DNA of 43,401 nt from Pseudomonas sp. (lineage in GTDB: Bacteria; Pseudomonadota; Gammaproteobacteria; Pseudomonadales; Pseudomonadaceae). The notes below the pieces were generated by a model. That model searched no databases and was not told where the DNA came from. It saw only the letters and a program-made list of their open reading frames with translations. Numbering within the stretch: the first letter of the stretch is position 1; each line of letters opens with the position of its first letter. A program made the translations under genes and the position numbers. The DNA is taken from contig NZ_JAUXXP010000077.1 of assembly GCF_030684895.1 (NCBI RefSeq), positions 1-43,401 of the forward strand, given 5' to 3'. Positions 28,653-39,239 of this stretch are shown here, one piece after another.

Positions 28653-29024
28653 CTATTTCACCAAGCGCCAGGCAAAGGGATAACGGTAAGCCTGGCCTTC
28701 ATTGGCCTTGATCCCGGCAATAACCGTCAGCACCAGCGCCGCGATGCTGACCAGCACCAGCAGCGGAAAGCCGATCACCACCACCATCAGCAGGAAACAC
28801 AGCAGCGCGGCCAGGGCCACGCTGATCTGGAAATTCAGCGCTTCCTTGCCCTGGGCATCGACGAACGGGTCGAGGTCCTTCTTGATCTGCCAGACGATCA
28901 ACGGCCCAAGCAGGTTGCCAAAAGGAATCACCAGCCCGAGAAAGGCCGCGAAGTGGCAAAACATGGCCCACTGACGGGCTTCAGGACCAGGAATCGGTTG
29001 TGGCGCTTGGGACTCGTCGCTCAT
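28653..29024 (-). CDS. DUF4870 membrane protein
   Basis: 123 residues with three or four hydrophobic helices: the DUF4870/Tic20-like pattern MFCHFAAFLGLVIPFGNLLG, WQIKKDLDPFVDAQGKEALN and a double C-terminal hydrophobic segment. Function unknown. It lies 40 bp after rph on the same strand and is probably cotranscribed. Confidence 0.85.
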   Translation of the reverse strand: MSDESQAPQPIPGPEARQWAMFCHFAAFLGLVIPFGNLLGPLIVWQIKKDLDPFVDAQGKEALNFQISVALAALLCFLLMVVVIGFPLLVLVSIAALVLTVIAGIKANEGQAYRYPFAWRLVK

Positions 29025-29064
29025 GGTGCTTCTCCTTGCGTGATGGGCTTGTAGTACAGCTCAA

Positions 29065-29787
29065 TCAGTCAGCCAGAGCCGCTTGCTGCAGCTCGAACAG
29101 CTCAGTCATGCCTTTCTGCGCCAACGCCAACATGGCGTTCAGCTCAGCCGGCTGGAACGGTGCGCCTTCGGCGGTGCCCTGCACTTCGATAAAGCCGCCT
29201 GTGCTGGTCATCACCACGTTGAGGTCGGTTTCGGCAGCGGAATCTTCCAGGTAATCCAGATCCAGTACCGGCTCGCCCTGATACATGCCTACCGATACGG
29301 CGGCAATCATCTGCTTGAGCGGGTCGCCGCCTTTCAGGCCGCCACGCTTCTTGATCACTTTCAGCGCATCGACCAGGGCCACCATGGCGCCGGTGATGGA
29401 CGCGGTGCGGGTACCGCCGTCGGCCTGGATCACATCGCAATCGACGTACAGGGTGTTCTCGCCCAGTTTGGACATATCCAGCGCGGCGCGCAGCGAACGG
29501 CCGATCAGACGCTGGATTTCCAGGGTACGGCCGCCCTGCTTGCCACGGCTGGCTTCACGCTGGTTACGGTCGCCCGTAGCGCGCGGCAGCATGCCGTATT
29601 CGGCAGTCAACCAACCCTGGCCCTGACCTTTAAGGAAACGCGGTACGCCCGACTCGACACTGACCGTGCAAATCACTTTGGTATCGCCAAATTCCACCAG
29701 CACCGAACCTTCGGCATGCTTGGTGTAGTTGCGGGTGATGCGAATCGAGCGCAACTGATCGGCGGCGCGGCCACTAGGACGTTTCAT
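29065..29787 (-). CDS. rph: ribonuclease PH
   Basis: 240 residues. [37 protein letters not shown] and [14 protein letters not shown] are typical. It is a phosphate-dependent 3'-5' exoribonuclease that trims tRNA ends. The frame is intact, unlike the E. coli K-12 allele. It is divergent from yicC, the usual arrangement. Confidence 0.97.
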   Translation of the reverse strand: MKRPSGRAADQLRSIRITRNYTKHAEGSVLVEFGDTKVICTVSVESGVPRFLKGQGQGWLTAEYGMLPRATGDRNQREASRGKQGGRTLEIQRLIGRSLRAALDMSKLGENTLYVDCDVIQADGGTRTASITGAMVALVDALKVIKKRGGLKGGDPLKQMIAAVSVGMYQGEPVLDLDYLEDSAAETDLNVVMTSTGGFIEVQGTAEGAPFQPAELNAMLALAQKGMTELFELQQAALAD

Positions 29788-29824
29788 CTAGGAATTCCTG
29801 CTCTGAATAAAAAATCTGCTCGGC

Positions 29825-29830
29825 ATTATA
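29825..29830 (-). promoter_or_regulatory. -10 element upstream of rph
   Basis: Perfect TATAAT on the minus strand 37 bp before the rph start. No clear -35 is seen at 16-18 bp. Confidence 0.45.
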
Positions 29831-29860
29831 GGGCCGTAAGCCCGTAGCGGGTGTGCCGAA

Positions 29861-29890
29861 TTGGGAGCGGCCGACGCACTGCGCTACAAT
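29861..29890 (+). promoter_or_regulatory. candidate sigma-70 promoter of yicC
   Basis: TTGGGA (29861-29866), 18-bp spacer, TACAAT (29885-29890), 38 bp before the yicC ATG. It lies back-to-back with the rph promoter. Confidence 0.5.
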
Positions 29891-29928
29891 CCTGCGCCTT
29901 TAGTTCCGACTTTTCGCGAGGTTCACCC

Positions 29929-30792
29929 ATGATCCACAGCATGACAGCCTTCGCCCGCGCCGAGCAGGCCGGTGCCAACGGCACCCTGAGCTGGGAGCTG
30001 CGCTCGGTCAACCATCGCTATCTGGAACCTCACCTGCGCCTGCCGGAAAGCTTCCGCGACCTCGAAGGCGCGGTGCGTGAAGCGCTGCGCAACGGCCTGT
30101 CACGCGGCAAAGTCGAATGCACCCTGCGTTTTAGCGACGACAATGCCGGCAAGGCCCTGCAAGTCGACCTGGAGCGCGCCGCACAACTGATCGCCGCCGC
30201 CGAAAGCGTGGCCGGTCTGATCAAGCAGCCCGCCGCGCTCAATCCACTGGAAGTGCTCGGCTGGCCCGGCGTTCTGGTGGCCGATGCCGCCGACCCGCAG
30301 GCACTCAATCAAAGCGCCCTGGCGCTGTTCATCCAAGCGCTGAACGAGCTGAAGCAAAGCCGCGAACGCGAAGGCAGCGAGCTGGCCAAACTGCTCAATG
30401 AACGCCTGGACAGCATCCTCGAACAGGTAGTCGCCCTGCGTGAACTGGTGCCGCAGATGCTCGCCGGACAACGGCAGAAAATTCTCGACCGCTGCGCCGA
30501 AATGCAGGCCGAGCTAGACCCGCAGCGCCTGGAACAAGAGCTGGTGATTCTGGCGCAGAAAAGCGATGTTGCCGAAGAGCTGGATCGCCTCAGCACCCAT
30601 GTCAGCGAAGTACGGCGCGTACTGAAAACCGGCGGCCAGGCAGGCCGACGCCTGGACTTCCTGATGCAGGAACTCAACCGCGAAGCCAACACCCTCGGCT
30701 CCAAGGCCTTCGACACCCGCAGCACCCAGGCTGCGGTAAACCTGAAAGTACTGATCGAGCAGATGCGCGAACAAGTGCAGAACATCGAGTAA
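29929..30792 (+). CDS. yicC: YicC family endoribonuclease-related protein
   Basis: 287 residues. The N-terminal YicC domain (MIHSMTAFARAEQ, WELRSVNHRYLEPHLRLP) and C-terminal DUF1732 (RLDFLMQELNREANTLGSKA) are both complete. Family members such as YicC/YloC are RNases. The start at 29929 is used because it gives the conserved MIHSMTAFAR; an earlier in-frame codon lacks this. It is followed 49 bp later by gmk. Confidence 0.92.
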   Translation: MIHSMTAFARAEQAGANGTLSWELRSVNHRYLEPHLRLPESFRDLEGAVREALRNGLSRGKVECTLRFSDDNAGKALQVDLERAAQLIAAAESVAGLIKQPAALNPLEVLGWPGVLVADAADPQALNQSALALFIQALNELKQSREREGSELAKLLNERLDSILEQVVALRELVPQMLAGQRQKILDRCAEMQAELDPQRLEQELVILAQKSDVAEELDRLSTHVSEVRRVLKTGGQAGRRLDFLMQELNREANTLGSKAFDTRSTQAAVNLKVLIEQMREQVQNIE

Positions 30793-30838
30793 GGCAAACC
30801 GCTACTGCTACTCTTCGAACAACGCGTTCCAGGATTGA

Positions 30839-31462
<624 letters not shown>

Positions 31463-31576
31463 CTTATCGCGCTGCGGCAAATCAAAGCTTCCCTTAATGC
31501 TGGTGATTTTTTAGACTATCCAGTCCGCTCGCCCATTTGGGCCCAGCTCTATTACGCATTTGCTACGAGGAACACC

Positions 31577-31840
31577 ATGGCCCGCGTTACCGTCGAAGAT
31601 TGCCTGGATCACGTTGATAACCGCTTCGAGCTGGTCATGCTCGCTACCAAGCGCTCGCGCCAACTGGCTACCGGTGGCAAAGAGCCGAAGCTGGCTTGGG
31701 AAAATGACAAGCCAACCGTAGTCGCGCTGCGCGAAATCGCTGCTGGCCTGATGAGCTACGACGTCATCGCGCAAGACGATATCGCCGAAGAAGAACCACT
31801 GTTTGCTGCATTCGAGGAAGAGGCTAACGAGCCTCTGTAA
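31577..31840 (+). CDS. rpoZ: RNA polymerase omega subunit
   Basis: 87 residues, [20 protein letters not shown] with the conserved [15 protein letters not shown]. It assists assembly of the beta' subunit and forms part of a ppGpp site in proteobacteria. ATG at 31577 after ACGAGG. It lies 60 bp before spoT. Confidence 0.97.
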   Translation: MARVTVEDCLDHVDNRFELVMLATKRSRQLATGGKEPKLAWENDKPTVVALREIAAGLMSYDVIAQDDIAEEEPLFAAFEEEANEPL

Positions 31841-31900
31841 GCCTATGCCGGGTCGACGTCGTCAGGCGCAGGGTCATCTGAATCGGCAAGGGGAACGCCC

Positions 31901-34009
31901 ATGCCGAGCATAGACGCCCTCGCCGACAGACTTTCGACCTACCTCGACGGCGACCAGGTCAATCTGGTTCGCCGCGCTTACTTCTACGCCGAACAAGCCC
32001 ACGACGGCCAACGCCGCCGCAGCGGCGAAGCTTACGTCACCCATCCCCTGGCGGTGGCGAGCATCCTGGCAGACATGCACATGGACCATCAGAGCCTGAT
32101 GGCCGCGATGCTGCATGACGTGATCGAAGACACCGGTATCGCCAAAGAAGCTCTGGACGCCCAGTTCGGCGAATCCGTGGCGGAACTGGTCGATGGGGTC
32201 AGCAAACTGACCCAGATGAACTTCGAGACCAAAGCCGAGGCCCAGGCCGAAAACTTCCAGAAAATGGCCATGGCCATGGCCCGCGATATCCGAGTGATTC
32301 TGGTCAAGCTGGCCGACCGCCTGCACAACATGCGCACCCTGGAAGTGCTGTCCGGCGAAAAACGCCGACGCATCGCCAAGGAAACCCTGGAAATCTACGC
32401 ACCGATCGCCAATCGTCTGGGCATGCACAGCATGCGCATCGAGTTCGAAGACCTGGGCTTCAAGGCCATGCACCCGATGCGCTCCGAGCGCATCCGCACC
32501 GCGGTCAAGCGTGCTCGGGGCAACCGCAAGGAAATCGTCAACAAGATCGAGGAGTCGATCACCCACTGCCTGGCCCGTGAAGGCATGGAAGGCGAGGTGA
32601 TGGGCCGCGAGAAGCACCTCTACGGCATCTACCAGAAGATGCGCGGCAAGCGCCGGGCGTTCAACGAAATCATGGACGTCTACGCCTTCCGCATCGTCGT
32701 CGACAAGGTCGACACCTGTTACCGCGTGCTCGGCGCCGTGCATAACCTGTACAAGCCCCTGCCCGGGCGCTTCAAGGATTACATCGCGATCCCCAAGGCC
32801 AACGGTTACCAGTCGCTGCACACCACGCTATTCGGCATGCACGGCGTACCGATCGAGATTCAGATCCGTACCCGCGAGATGGAAGAGCTGGCCAACAACG
32901 GCATTGCCGCACACTGGCTGTACAAATCCAACGAGGAAGACCAGCCCAAGGGCAGCCACGCCCGCGCGCGGCAGTGGGTCAAAGGCGTGCTGGAGATGCA
33001 GCAACGCGCCGGCAACTCGCTGGAATTTATCGAGAGCGTGAAGATCGACCTGTTCCCCGACGAGGTCTACGTATTCACGCCCAAGGGCCGCATCATGGAG
33101 CTGCCAAAAGGCTCCACGGCGGTCGATTTCGCCTACGCCGTGCACACCGACGTCGGCAACACCTGCATCGCCTGCCGCATCAACCGCCGCCTGGCGCCGC
33201 TGTCGCAAGCGCTGGAAAGTGGCTCGACGGTGGAAATCGTCACCGCGCCTGGTGCACGACCAAACCCGGCCTGGCTGAGCTTCGTGGTCACCGGCAAGGC
33301 CCGCACACATATTCGCCATGCACTGAAGCTGCAGCGCCGCTCGGAGTCCATCAGCCTTGGCGAACGCCTGCTGAACAAGGTGCTGGCCGGCTTCGACAGC
33401 CGCGTCGACAAGCTCTCGCCTGAGCGGGTGCAAGCGGTGCTTGCCGAATACCATCAGGACGTCATCGAAGACCTGCTGGAAGACATCGGCCTGGGCAACC
33501 GCATGGCCTATGTAGTGGCGCGCCGCCTGCTCAGCGACAGCAACGAAGCGCTACCGAGCAGCGAAGGCCCACTGGCGATTCGCGGCACCGAGGGCCTGGT
33601 GCTGAGCTACGCCAAATGCTGCACGCCGATTCCGGGCGACCCGATTGTCGGCCACCTGTCCGCCGGCAAAGGCATGGTGGTGCACCTGGACAGCTGCAAG
33701 AACATCGGCGAAATCCGTCACAACCCGGAAAAATGCATCCAGCTGTCATGGGCCAAGGACGTTACCGGCGAGTTCAATGTCGAACTGCGCGTCGAGCTTG
33801 AGCACCAGCGCGGCCTGATCGCCCTGCTGGCCGGCAGCGTGAATGCCGCCGATGGCAATATCGAGAAGATCAGCATGGACGAGCGCGACGGCCGCATCAG
33901 CATCGTGCAGTTGGTGGTCAGCGTGCATGACCGCGTGCACCTGGCCCGGGTGATCAAGAAACTACGCGCCTTGACCGGGGTGATTCGCATCACCCGCGCG
34001 CGCGCCTGA
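31901..34009 (+). CDS. spoT: bifunctional (p)ppGpp synthetase/hydrolase SpoT
   Basis: 702 residues. The hydrolase HD domain has HDVIEDT near residue 73; the synthetase domain has RIVVDKVDTCYRVLG and DYIAIPKANGYQSLHTT (residues about 230-320). TGS (VYVFTPKGRIMELPKGS, about 387) and a C-terminal ACT domain (about 628-702) complete the protein. Key hydrolase residues are intact. The ribosome binding site is AAGGGGAA. Hydrolysis of ppGpp is the main role of SpoT in the family. Confidence 0.97.
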   Translation: MPSIDALADRLSTYLDGDQVNLVRRAYFYAEQAHDGQRRRSGEAYVTHPLAVASILADMHMDHQSLMAAMLHDVIEDTGIAKEALDAQFGESVAELVDGVSKLTQMNFETKAEAQAENFQKMAMAMARDIRVILVKLADRLHNMRTLEVLSGEKRRRIAKETLEIYAPIANRLGMHSMRIEFEDLGFKAMHPMRSERIRTAVKRARGNRKEIVNKIEESITHCLAREGMEGEVMGREKHLYGIYQKMRGKRRAFNEIMDVYAFRIVVDKVDTCYRVLGAVHNLYKPLPGRFKDYIAIPKANGYQSLHTTLFGMHGVPIEIQIRTREMEELANNGIAAHWLYKSNEEDQPKGSHARARQWVKGVLEMQQRAGNSLEFIESVKIDLFPDEVYVFTPKGRIMELPKGSTAVDFAYAVHTDVGNTCIACRINRRLAPLSQALESGSTVEIVTAPGARPNPAWLSFVVTGKARTHIRHALKLQRRSESISLGERLLNKVLAGFDSRVDKLSPERVQAVLAEYHQDVIEDLLEDIGLGNRMAYVVARRLLSDSNEALPSSEGPLAIRGTEGLVLSYAKCCTPIPGDPIVGHLSAGKGMVVHLDSCKNIGEIRHNPEKCIQLSWAKDVTGEFNVELRVELEHQRGLIALLAGSVNAADGNIEKISMDERDGRISIVQLVVSVHDRVHLARVIKKLRALTGVIRITRARA

Positions 34010-34156
34010 TCGGCCAGCGCGCAGACTGACCAGAGCAATCCATCGCCAGCTGTACTTTGACAGCCGCTGTGGCTTTCACCCACCCTAGGCAATCTAACTG
34101 GCAGTGCGCCCACGCGCGCCGCAGTGTTCTTCCACATCAGCTTTGCAGGAGTTCCC

Positions 34157-34537
34157 ATGAGCAAGAGCGTTATCACCAGCGACAAGGCCCCGGCCGCAAT
34201 CGGCACCTACTCCCAGGCGATCAAGGCGGGCAACACCGTTTACATGTCCGGGCAGATCCCGCTGGACCCGAAAACCATGGAGCTGGTGGAAGGCTTCGAA
34301 GCACAGACCGTGCAGGTGTTCGAGAACCTCAAAGCCGTGGCCGAAGCTGCGGGCGGTTCGTTCAAGGAAATCGTCAAGCTGAACATCTTCCTCACCGACT
34401 TGTCGCACTTCGCCAAGGTCAATGAAGTCATGGGCCGTTACTTCGAGCAGCCCTACCCGGCCCGCGCCGCCATCGGCGTAGCCGCTCTGCCACGCGGCTC
34501 GCAGGTGGAAATGGACGCTATTCTGGTTCTCGAATAA
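34157..34537 (+). CDS. ridA: 2-iminobutanoate/2-iminopropanoate deaminase RidA
   Basis: 126 residues of the archetypal RidA subfamily: [30 protein letters not shown], the catalytic arginine in [15 protein letters not shown], and [10 protein letters not shown] at the end. It hydrolyses enamines from PLP-dependent dehydratases. The start at 34157 has CAGGAG upstream. It follows spoT as in P. aeruginosa. This is a second, separate Rid protein from the one at 6955. Confidence 0.95.
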   Translation: MSKSVITSDKAPAAIGTYSQAIKAGNTVYMSGQIPLDPKTMELVEGFEAQTVQVFENLKAVAEAAGGSFKEIVKLNIFLTDLSHFAKVNEVMGRYFEQPYPARAAIGVAALPRGSQVEMDAILVLE

Positions 34538-34585
34538 GCCCCTCGGCGGGGCCGCCGCCCCGCCCTTCCCTCGTGAGGAAGCCCC

Positions 34586-35320
34586 ATGCGCTGCCTGTTT
34601 GTTGCCCTGCTCACCGGCATCCTGCTCAGCGGTTGCGCCAGCCCTGCGCATGACCCCAGCGGCACCTGGATCAACCAGGCAGCCATTGAAGCAGCCGTCG
34701 AAGGCGGCAACCTGCGCGAAGCCCTGCTGGCCTACGGCCCCAATCTGGAATGGCAGCTCGACAACCAACGCCAGTTGGCCAGCTTCAGCAATGGTTTCGA
34801 GCAGGGCGAAGGCAACTTCGCACGCCAGGCTGATGGCCGACTGCGCGTGCACTTCTACGGCGACTTTCAGGAAAGCCTGAGCCTGAGCAACGGCGAGCTG
34901 GTCCAGGCGCAGAGCGATACCTGGCCAGAACAACGCTTTGTCCGCGCACCTGCCGCGCCCGGCCTACTGGCGCCACCGGGCAGCAGCTTCGAGCAGGCGT
35001 TGTACAGCGCCTATCTGGGCGGCACCTGGCTGATCAAGGAAGGCTTGGGCGAAGGCGGCCTGGTGCTATTCCAAGCCGATGGCAGCCTGCAGGGTCTGCC
35101 AGGCGCCGAGCGTTATGCGTTGTGTCTGGCAGGTGACTGCGCGGCCATGAGCGGTGAGTTCGACAGCCTCTGGCTGCAACTGGGCGACCAGGGGCAAAGC
35201 TGGCTGTTCGAGCGTGACGGCGATCAGTTGCGCGTCTTTGAAGCGCTCAACCGCTCACAGATTGATGAAATGCCCAGCTACTACAAAGGCCAGCAGCGCT
35301 GGCTGCTGGTCAAACGCTAA
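34586..35320 (+). CDS. predicted lipoprotein
   Basis: 244 residues. A lipobox LLSGC places the modified cysteine at residue 17 (MRCLFVALLTGILLSGCAS); residue +2 is Ala, which suggests outer-membrane delivery. Two similar-looking beta-rich halves follow (SGTWINQAAIEAAVEGGN, and GGTWLIKEGLGEGGLVLF), perhaps a duplicated lipocalin-like fold. I do not recognise the family. It lies 48 bp after ridA and ends 13 bp from the convergent SDR gene. Confidence 0.82.
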   Translation: MRCLFVALLTGILLSGCASPAHDPSGTWINQAAIEAAVEGGNLREALLAYGPNLEWQLDNQRQLASFSNGFEQGEGNFARQADGRLRVHFYGDFQESLSLSNGELVQAQSDTWPEQRFVRAPAAPGLLAPPGSSFEQALYSAYLGGTWLIKEGLGEGGLVLFQADGSLQGLPGAERYALCLAGDCAAMSGEFDSLWLQLGDQGQSWLFERDGDQLRVFEALNRSQIDEMPSYYKGQQRWLLVKR

Positions 35321-35333
35321 GCCGATCCGAACG

Positions 35334-36185
35334 CTACAACTGCTGCAGAATCGCCCGGTAACCCTCGCGGTAGCTCGGGTACTGCGGCACCCAACCCAGC
35401 GCGCGAGCGCGGGCGTTGCTGCAACGTTTGCTGCCGGAGCGGCGTACCGTCGATTGCTCGGACCAATGGCTGACCTCCAACTGCTCGCGCAACCAGGCCA
35501 CCACTTCATGCAGCGGCGCAGGCTGATCGTCGACACCGATATAGCAGTCATCCAGCACCACACCACGGGCATCGGCCTGCAGCAGATAGGCCAGTAGCCC
35601 CGCCGCGTCATCGACATGGATGCGATTGCCGTACAGCGGCGGCTCATTGACCACCCGATAGCCCTGGCGTACCTGCTTGAGCAACCATTCGCGGCCTGGA
35701 CCGTAGATGCCGGTAAGGCGCACCAGGCTGGCGGGCAGGCCGCTATGCAACGCCAGCTGCTCAGCCTCGCGCATGATCCGTCCGGAGTAGCTATCAGCCT
35801 CTGCAGGCGAGTTTTCATCCACCCACTCGCCGAGCTGTTGACCATACACGCCACTGCTGGAGACAAACAGCAGACGCTTGGGCCGTTGGCCCTGTTGCGC
35901 CAGCCAGCCGAGCACATGGCGCAGGCCATCAACATAGGCGGCGCGGTAGCCGGCCTCATCGTGTTCGGTGGCGGCCGCGCAATACACCAGGTAATCCAGT
36001 GGTTCGCTCGGCCAGGTAGCCGGGCAGGCATCGGCATGCAGATCACCGGCAACCGGGCGAATGCCCTGGGGCAGCAACGCTACGCTGCGGCGCAGGCCGT
36101 ATACCGTCCAGCCCGCAGCATTCAGCTGCTGACCCAGGCGGCTGCCAACATCGCCACAGCCGGCAATCATCAGTGTCTTACTCAT
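35334..36185 (-). CDS. NAD(P)-binding SDR/epimerase-like protein (YeeZ group)
   Basis: 283 residues with a Rossmann fold: GCGDVG at residues 9-14, then GDLHADACPA, a LLFVSSSGVYGQQLGEWVDE segment near the active-site position of extended SDRs, and YGNRIHVDDAAGLLAYLL. A YSGR segment, not the usual YxxxK, follows, so catalytic function is uncertain. It starts 24 bp after nuoN on the same strand and is likely the last gene of that transcript here. Confidence 0.82.
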   Translation of the reverse strand: MSKTLMIAGCGDVGSRLGQQLNAAGWTVYGLRRSVALLPQGIRPVAGDLHADACPATWPSEPLDYLVYCAAATEHDEAGYRAAYVDGLRHVLGWLAQQGQRPKRLLFVSSSGVYGQQLGEWVDENSPAEADSYSGRIMREAEQLALHSGLPASLVRLTGIYGPGREWLLKQVRQGYRVVNEPPLYGNRIHVDDAAGLLAYLLQADARGVVLDDCYIGVDDQPAPLHEVVAWLREQLEVSHWSEQSTVRRSGSKRCSNARARALGWVPQYPSYREGYRAILQQL

Positions 36186-36209
36186 CGTTGCGTATTCCCT
36201 GGTTACTCA

Positions 36210-37685
36210 TCAGGGTAACAGTGCCACCAAGCTGGCCTGTTGCACCAGCTCCAACAGCGGTTGCGGGTATACGCCGAGGAAGAACGCCAGCACGGCGACG
36301 AACAGCAGCATCATGCCGCCGGCGCGTTGCGCCCAGTTGAAAGGCGCATCGTGGCGGCGCAGATTCGGCTCGAGCATAAACAGGGTGACCATCACCCGCA
36401 GGTAATAGAACACGCCGATGGCGCTGCCAATCACCAGCGCGCCGAGCAGCCACCACTGCTGCGATTGCACGCCGGCGGCAACCACGTAGAACTTGCCGAT
36501 AAACCCGGCGGTCAGCGGAATACCCGCCAGCGACAGCATCATCACCGTGAGCACAGCGGTCAGGTACGGGCGGCGCCAGAACAGCCCACGGTATTCGTAC
36601 AGCGCGTCGCAATCACGGCCGTTGTAAGGCGTCGACATCAGGGTGATCACGCCAAATGCACCCAGGCTGGTCAGCACGTAGGTGGCCAGGTACACACCAA
36701 CCGCCTCCACGGCCAAGCCTTTGCTGGCGATCAGCGCCACCAGCAGGTAGCCGAAGTGGGCAATGGAGGAATAACCGAGCAGACGCTTGAGGTTGTTCTG
36801 CAGCAGCGCCAGCAGGTTGCCGAAGATGATCGAGGCGATGGCAATCAGTGTCAGCAGGTCATTCAGCCAGCCGCCAGCCATAGCCGGCGAGATTTGATAC
36901 AGGCGCAGCAGCACGGCGAACACCGCGACCTTACTGGCCGTGGCGAGGAAAGCCGCCACCGGAGCCGGCGCGCCTTCGTAGACGTCCGGGGTCCACAAAT
37001 GGAATGGCACCAGCGACAGCTTGAAGGACAGGCCAATCAGCATCATGCCCACGCCCAACTGCGCGAGCATGCTCGGCAGGCCATCGGCGGCCAACTGGGC
37101 ACCGATGCCGGCGAAGGTCAGGCTGCCTGACTCGGCATACAGCAGGGCCATACCGAACAGCAAAAACGCCGAACCGGCGGCGGACAGCACCATGTACTTG
37201 ATACCGGCTTCCAGCGAACGCTTGTTGAAGAAGGCGTAAGCGATCATGCCGTAGGTCGGCACCGAGAGCAGTTCCAGGCCGATAAACAGGCCCGCCAGAT
37301 GCTGCGCACTGACCAGTACCAGACCACCGGCGGCGGACAGCAGCATCAGCAGATACAGCTCTTCGCGGTTGCCCGGGTAACCCTTGCCGGACTCGCCGCC
37401 CAGGTAGGCGTGGGTCAGCGTCACGCAGGCCAGAGTCGCCGCCAGCACCAGAGCCATGTAGTAACAGGCGAATTTATCCACCAGCAGCAGCGGCGTGACC
37501 TCGATGGGCGTTACCTCCAGGGCCGGCAGCAGTGACAGCAGCGCCAGGTTGAGGCCCAGCACCGAAAGGCCGAAGGTCAGCGTGTGGTTGCGCTTCCAGG
37601 CGATGGCCAGCATCACCAGCACCACCGTGGCACTGGTGATCAGCAGCGGCAGCAGCGCGATAAAGTGTTGAGTCGTGAATTCCAT
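36210..37685 (-). CDS. nuoN: NADH-quinone oxidoreductase subunit N
   Basis: 491 residues, about fourteen membrane helices, an antiporter-like proton-pumping subunit of complex I. Conserved segments include YLLMLLSAAGGLVLVSAQHL, FHLWTPDVYEGAPAPVAAFL with the conserved helix-8 lysine region, and KRLLGYSSIAHFGYLLVA. It lies 7 bp after nuoM. Confidence 0.96.
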   Translation of the reverse strand: MEFTTQHFIALLPLLITSATVVLVMLAIAWKRNHTLTFGLSVLGLNLALLSLLPALEVTPIEVTPLLLVDKFACYYMALVLAATLACVTLTHAYLGGESGKGYPGNREELYLLMLLSAAGGLVLVSAQHLAGLFIGLELLSVPTYGMIAYAFFNKRSLEAGIKYMVLSAAGSAFLLFGMALLYAESGSLTFAGIGAQLAADGLPSMLAQLGVGMMLIGLSFKLSLVPFHLWTPDVYEGAPAPVAAFLATASKVAVFAVLLRLYQISPAMAGGWLNDLLTLIAIASIIFGNLLALLQNNLKRLLGYSSIAHFGYLLVALIASKGLAVEAVGVYLATYVLTSLGAFGVITLMSTPYNGRDCDALYEYRGLFWRRPYLTAVLTVMMLSLAGIPLTAGFIGKFYVVAAGVQSQQWWLLGALVIGSAIGVFYYLRVMVTLFMLEPNLRRHDAPFNWAQRAGGMMLLFVAVLAFFLGVYPQPLLELVQQASLVALLP

Positions 37686-37692
37686 ACGCTAC

Positions 37693-39222
37693 TTACCGGG
37701 CTGGAACAGGTTGATTGAGAGCACTACCCAGCCACTGCTGCACGCCTTGCATGCTGGCGGCGGAGGTGTCGAGCACCGGCTGCGGGTAAACACCGAGCAG
37801 GATCAGCAGCACAGCGAGGCCGAGTACCATGCTCAGTTCGCGCAGCTGCAGGCCAGGCAAGGCAGTGTCCGCCTTGGCCGGACCGAAGTAGGCGCGGTGA
37901 ATCATGATCAGCGAGTAGACCGAACCGAACACCAGGCCCGTGGCGGCCACCACGGTGACCCATGGCGCACTCTGGAAGCTGCCGACCAGAATCAGGAACT
38001 CACCGACAAAGTTACCGGTGCCCGGCAGGCCCAACGCCGCAGCGGCAAAGAACAGGCTAAGCGCCGGCAGCCAGGGCATGCGCGCCCAAATGCCGCCCAT
38101 CTCACGCATATCGCGGGTGTGCAGGCGCTCGTACAGCTGACCGCAGAGGATAAACAGCGCCGCAGCGGACAGACCGTGGGCGAGCATCTGCACCACCGCG
38201 CCCTGCAGGGCGATCTCGCTGGCCGAGTAGATGGCGATCAGCACAAAGCCCATGTGCGACACGCTGGAATAGGCCACCAGACGCTTGATATCGGTCTGCG
38301 CGAACGACAGCAGCGCGCCGTAGATGATGGCGAACACACCAAGCCACTGGGCGATCGGCGCAAACTCGGCCGAGGCATTGGGGAACAGCGGCAGAGCAAA
38401 ACGTATCAAGCCATAGGCAGCAGTTTTCAGCAGGATACCGGCCAGGTCCACCGAGCCTGCTGTCGGCGCCTGGGCGTGGGCATCCGGCAGCCAGGAGTGA
38501 AACGGGACCACCGGAAACTTCACCGCGAAGGCGATAAAGAAGCCGAGCATCAGGATGTACTCGGTGCCGGCCGCCATCTTGGTGTTGAGCAGATCGGCGT
38601 AGTTGAAGGTCAGCACGCCGGTTTGGTCGAAGTGCACAAACACCAGGCCGAGGATCGCCAGCAGCATGATCAGGCCACTGGCCTGGGTGAAGATAAAGAA
38701 CTTGGTGGCGGCGGTGATGCGGGTCTTGCCGTCGCTGCCGCTATGGCCCCAGAGCGCGATGAGGAAATACATCGGCACCAGCATCATTTCCCAGAAGAAG
38801 AAGAACAGGAACAGGTCGACGGCGAGGAACACGCCGACCACGCCGCCAAGAATCCACATCAGGTTGAGGTGGAAGAAACCGACGCGGTTCTGGATCTCGT
38901 TCCACGAACAGAGCACCGAGAGCACACCGAGCAGGCCAGTGAGGCTGATCATCAGCACCGACAGGCCATCCAGCGCCAGGTGCACGCTGATGCCGAAACG
39001 CTCGATCCATGGCACTTGGAACTCGGCCGCCCACTGCGGCGCAGCACCAGGGGCAGGCGCCAGGCTGAAGTCGCCAGTGGCCCACAGCCACAGGCCCAGA
39101 CCGAACAGCAGGGCCATGGTCAACAGGGCGATCCAGCGCGGCAGGATGTTGCCGAAGCGCTCGCACTGCCAGCACAGCAGGCCGCCGATAAAGGGGATCA
39201 GGATTAGCCAGGGCAGAATCAT
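37693..39222 (-). CDS. nuoM: NADH-quinone oxidoreductase subunit M
   Basis: 509 residues, antiporter-like subunit. VVPFHSWLPDAHAQAPTAGS and KRLVAYSSVSHMGFVLIA are diagnostic. The ATG at 39222 follows AAGGAAAA eleven nucleotides upstream. Upstream is a 266-bp palindromic element that separates it from nuoL, unlike the tight spacing elsewhere in the operon. Confidence 0.97.
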   Translation of the reverse strand: MILPWLILIPFIGGLLCWQCERFGNILPRWIALLTMALLFGLGLWLWATGDFSLAPAPGAAPQWAAEFQVPWIERFGISVHLALDGLSVLMISLTGLLGVLSVLCSWNEIQNRVGFFHLNLMWILGGVVGVFLAVDLFLFFFFWEMMLVPMYFLIALWGHSGSDGKTRITAATKFFIFTQASGLIMLLAILGLVFVHFDQTGVLTFNYADLLNTKMAAGTEYILMLGFFIAFAVKFPVVPFHSWLPDAHAQAPTAGSVDLAGILLKTAAYGLIRFALPLFPNASAEFAPIAQWLGVFAIIYGALLSFAQTDIKRLVAYSSVSHMGFVLIAIYSASEIALQGAVVQMLAHGLSAAALFILCGQLYERLHTRDMREMGGIWARMPWLPALSLFFAAAALGLPGTGNFVGEFLILVGSFQSAPWVTVVAATGLVFGSVYSLIMIHRAYFGPAKADTALPGLQLRELSMVLGLAVLLILLGVYPQPVLDTSAASMQGVQQWLGSALNQPVPAR

Positions 39223-39239
39223 GACGGGCTATTTTCCTT

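Noticed and set aside
37675..39207. A 510-codon open frame on the plus strand opposite nuoM
   Set aside because: It is antisense to a full, conserved gene. Its translation is rich in Gln, His and Arg, as expected for the complement of GC-rich codons, with no recognisable domain.
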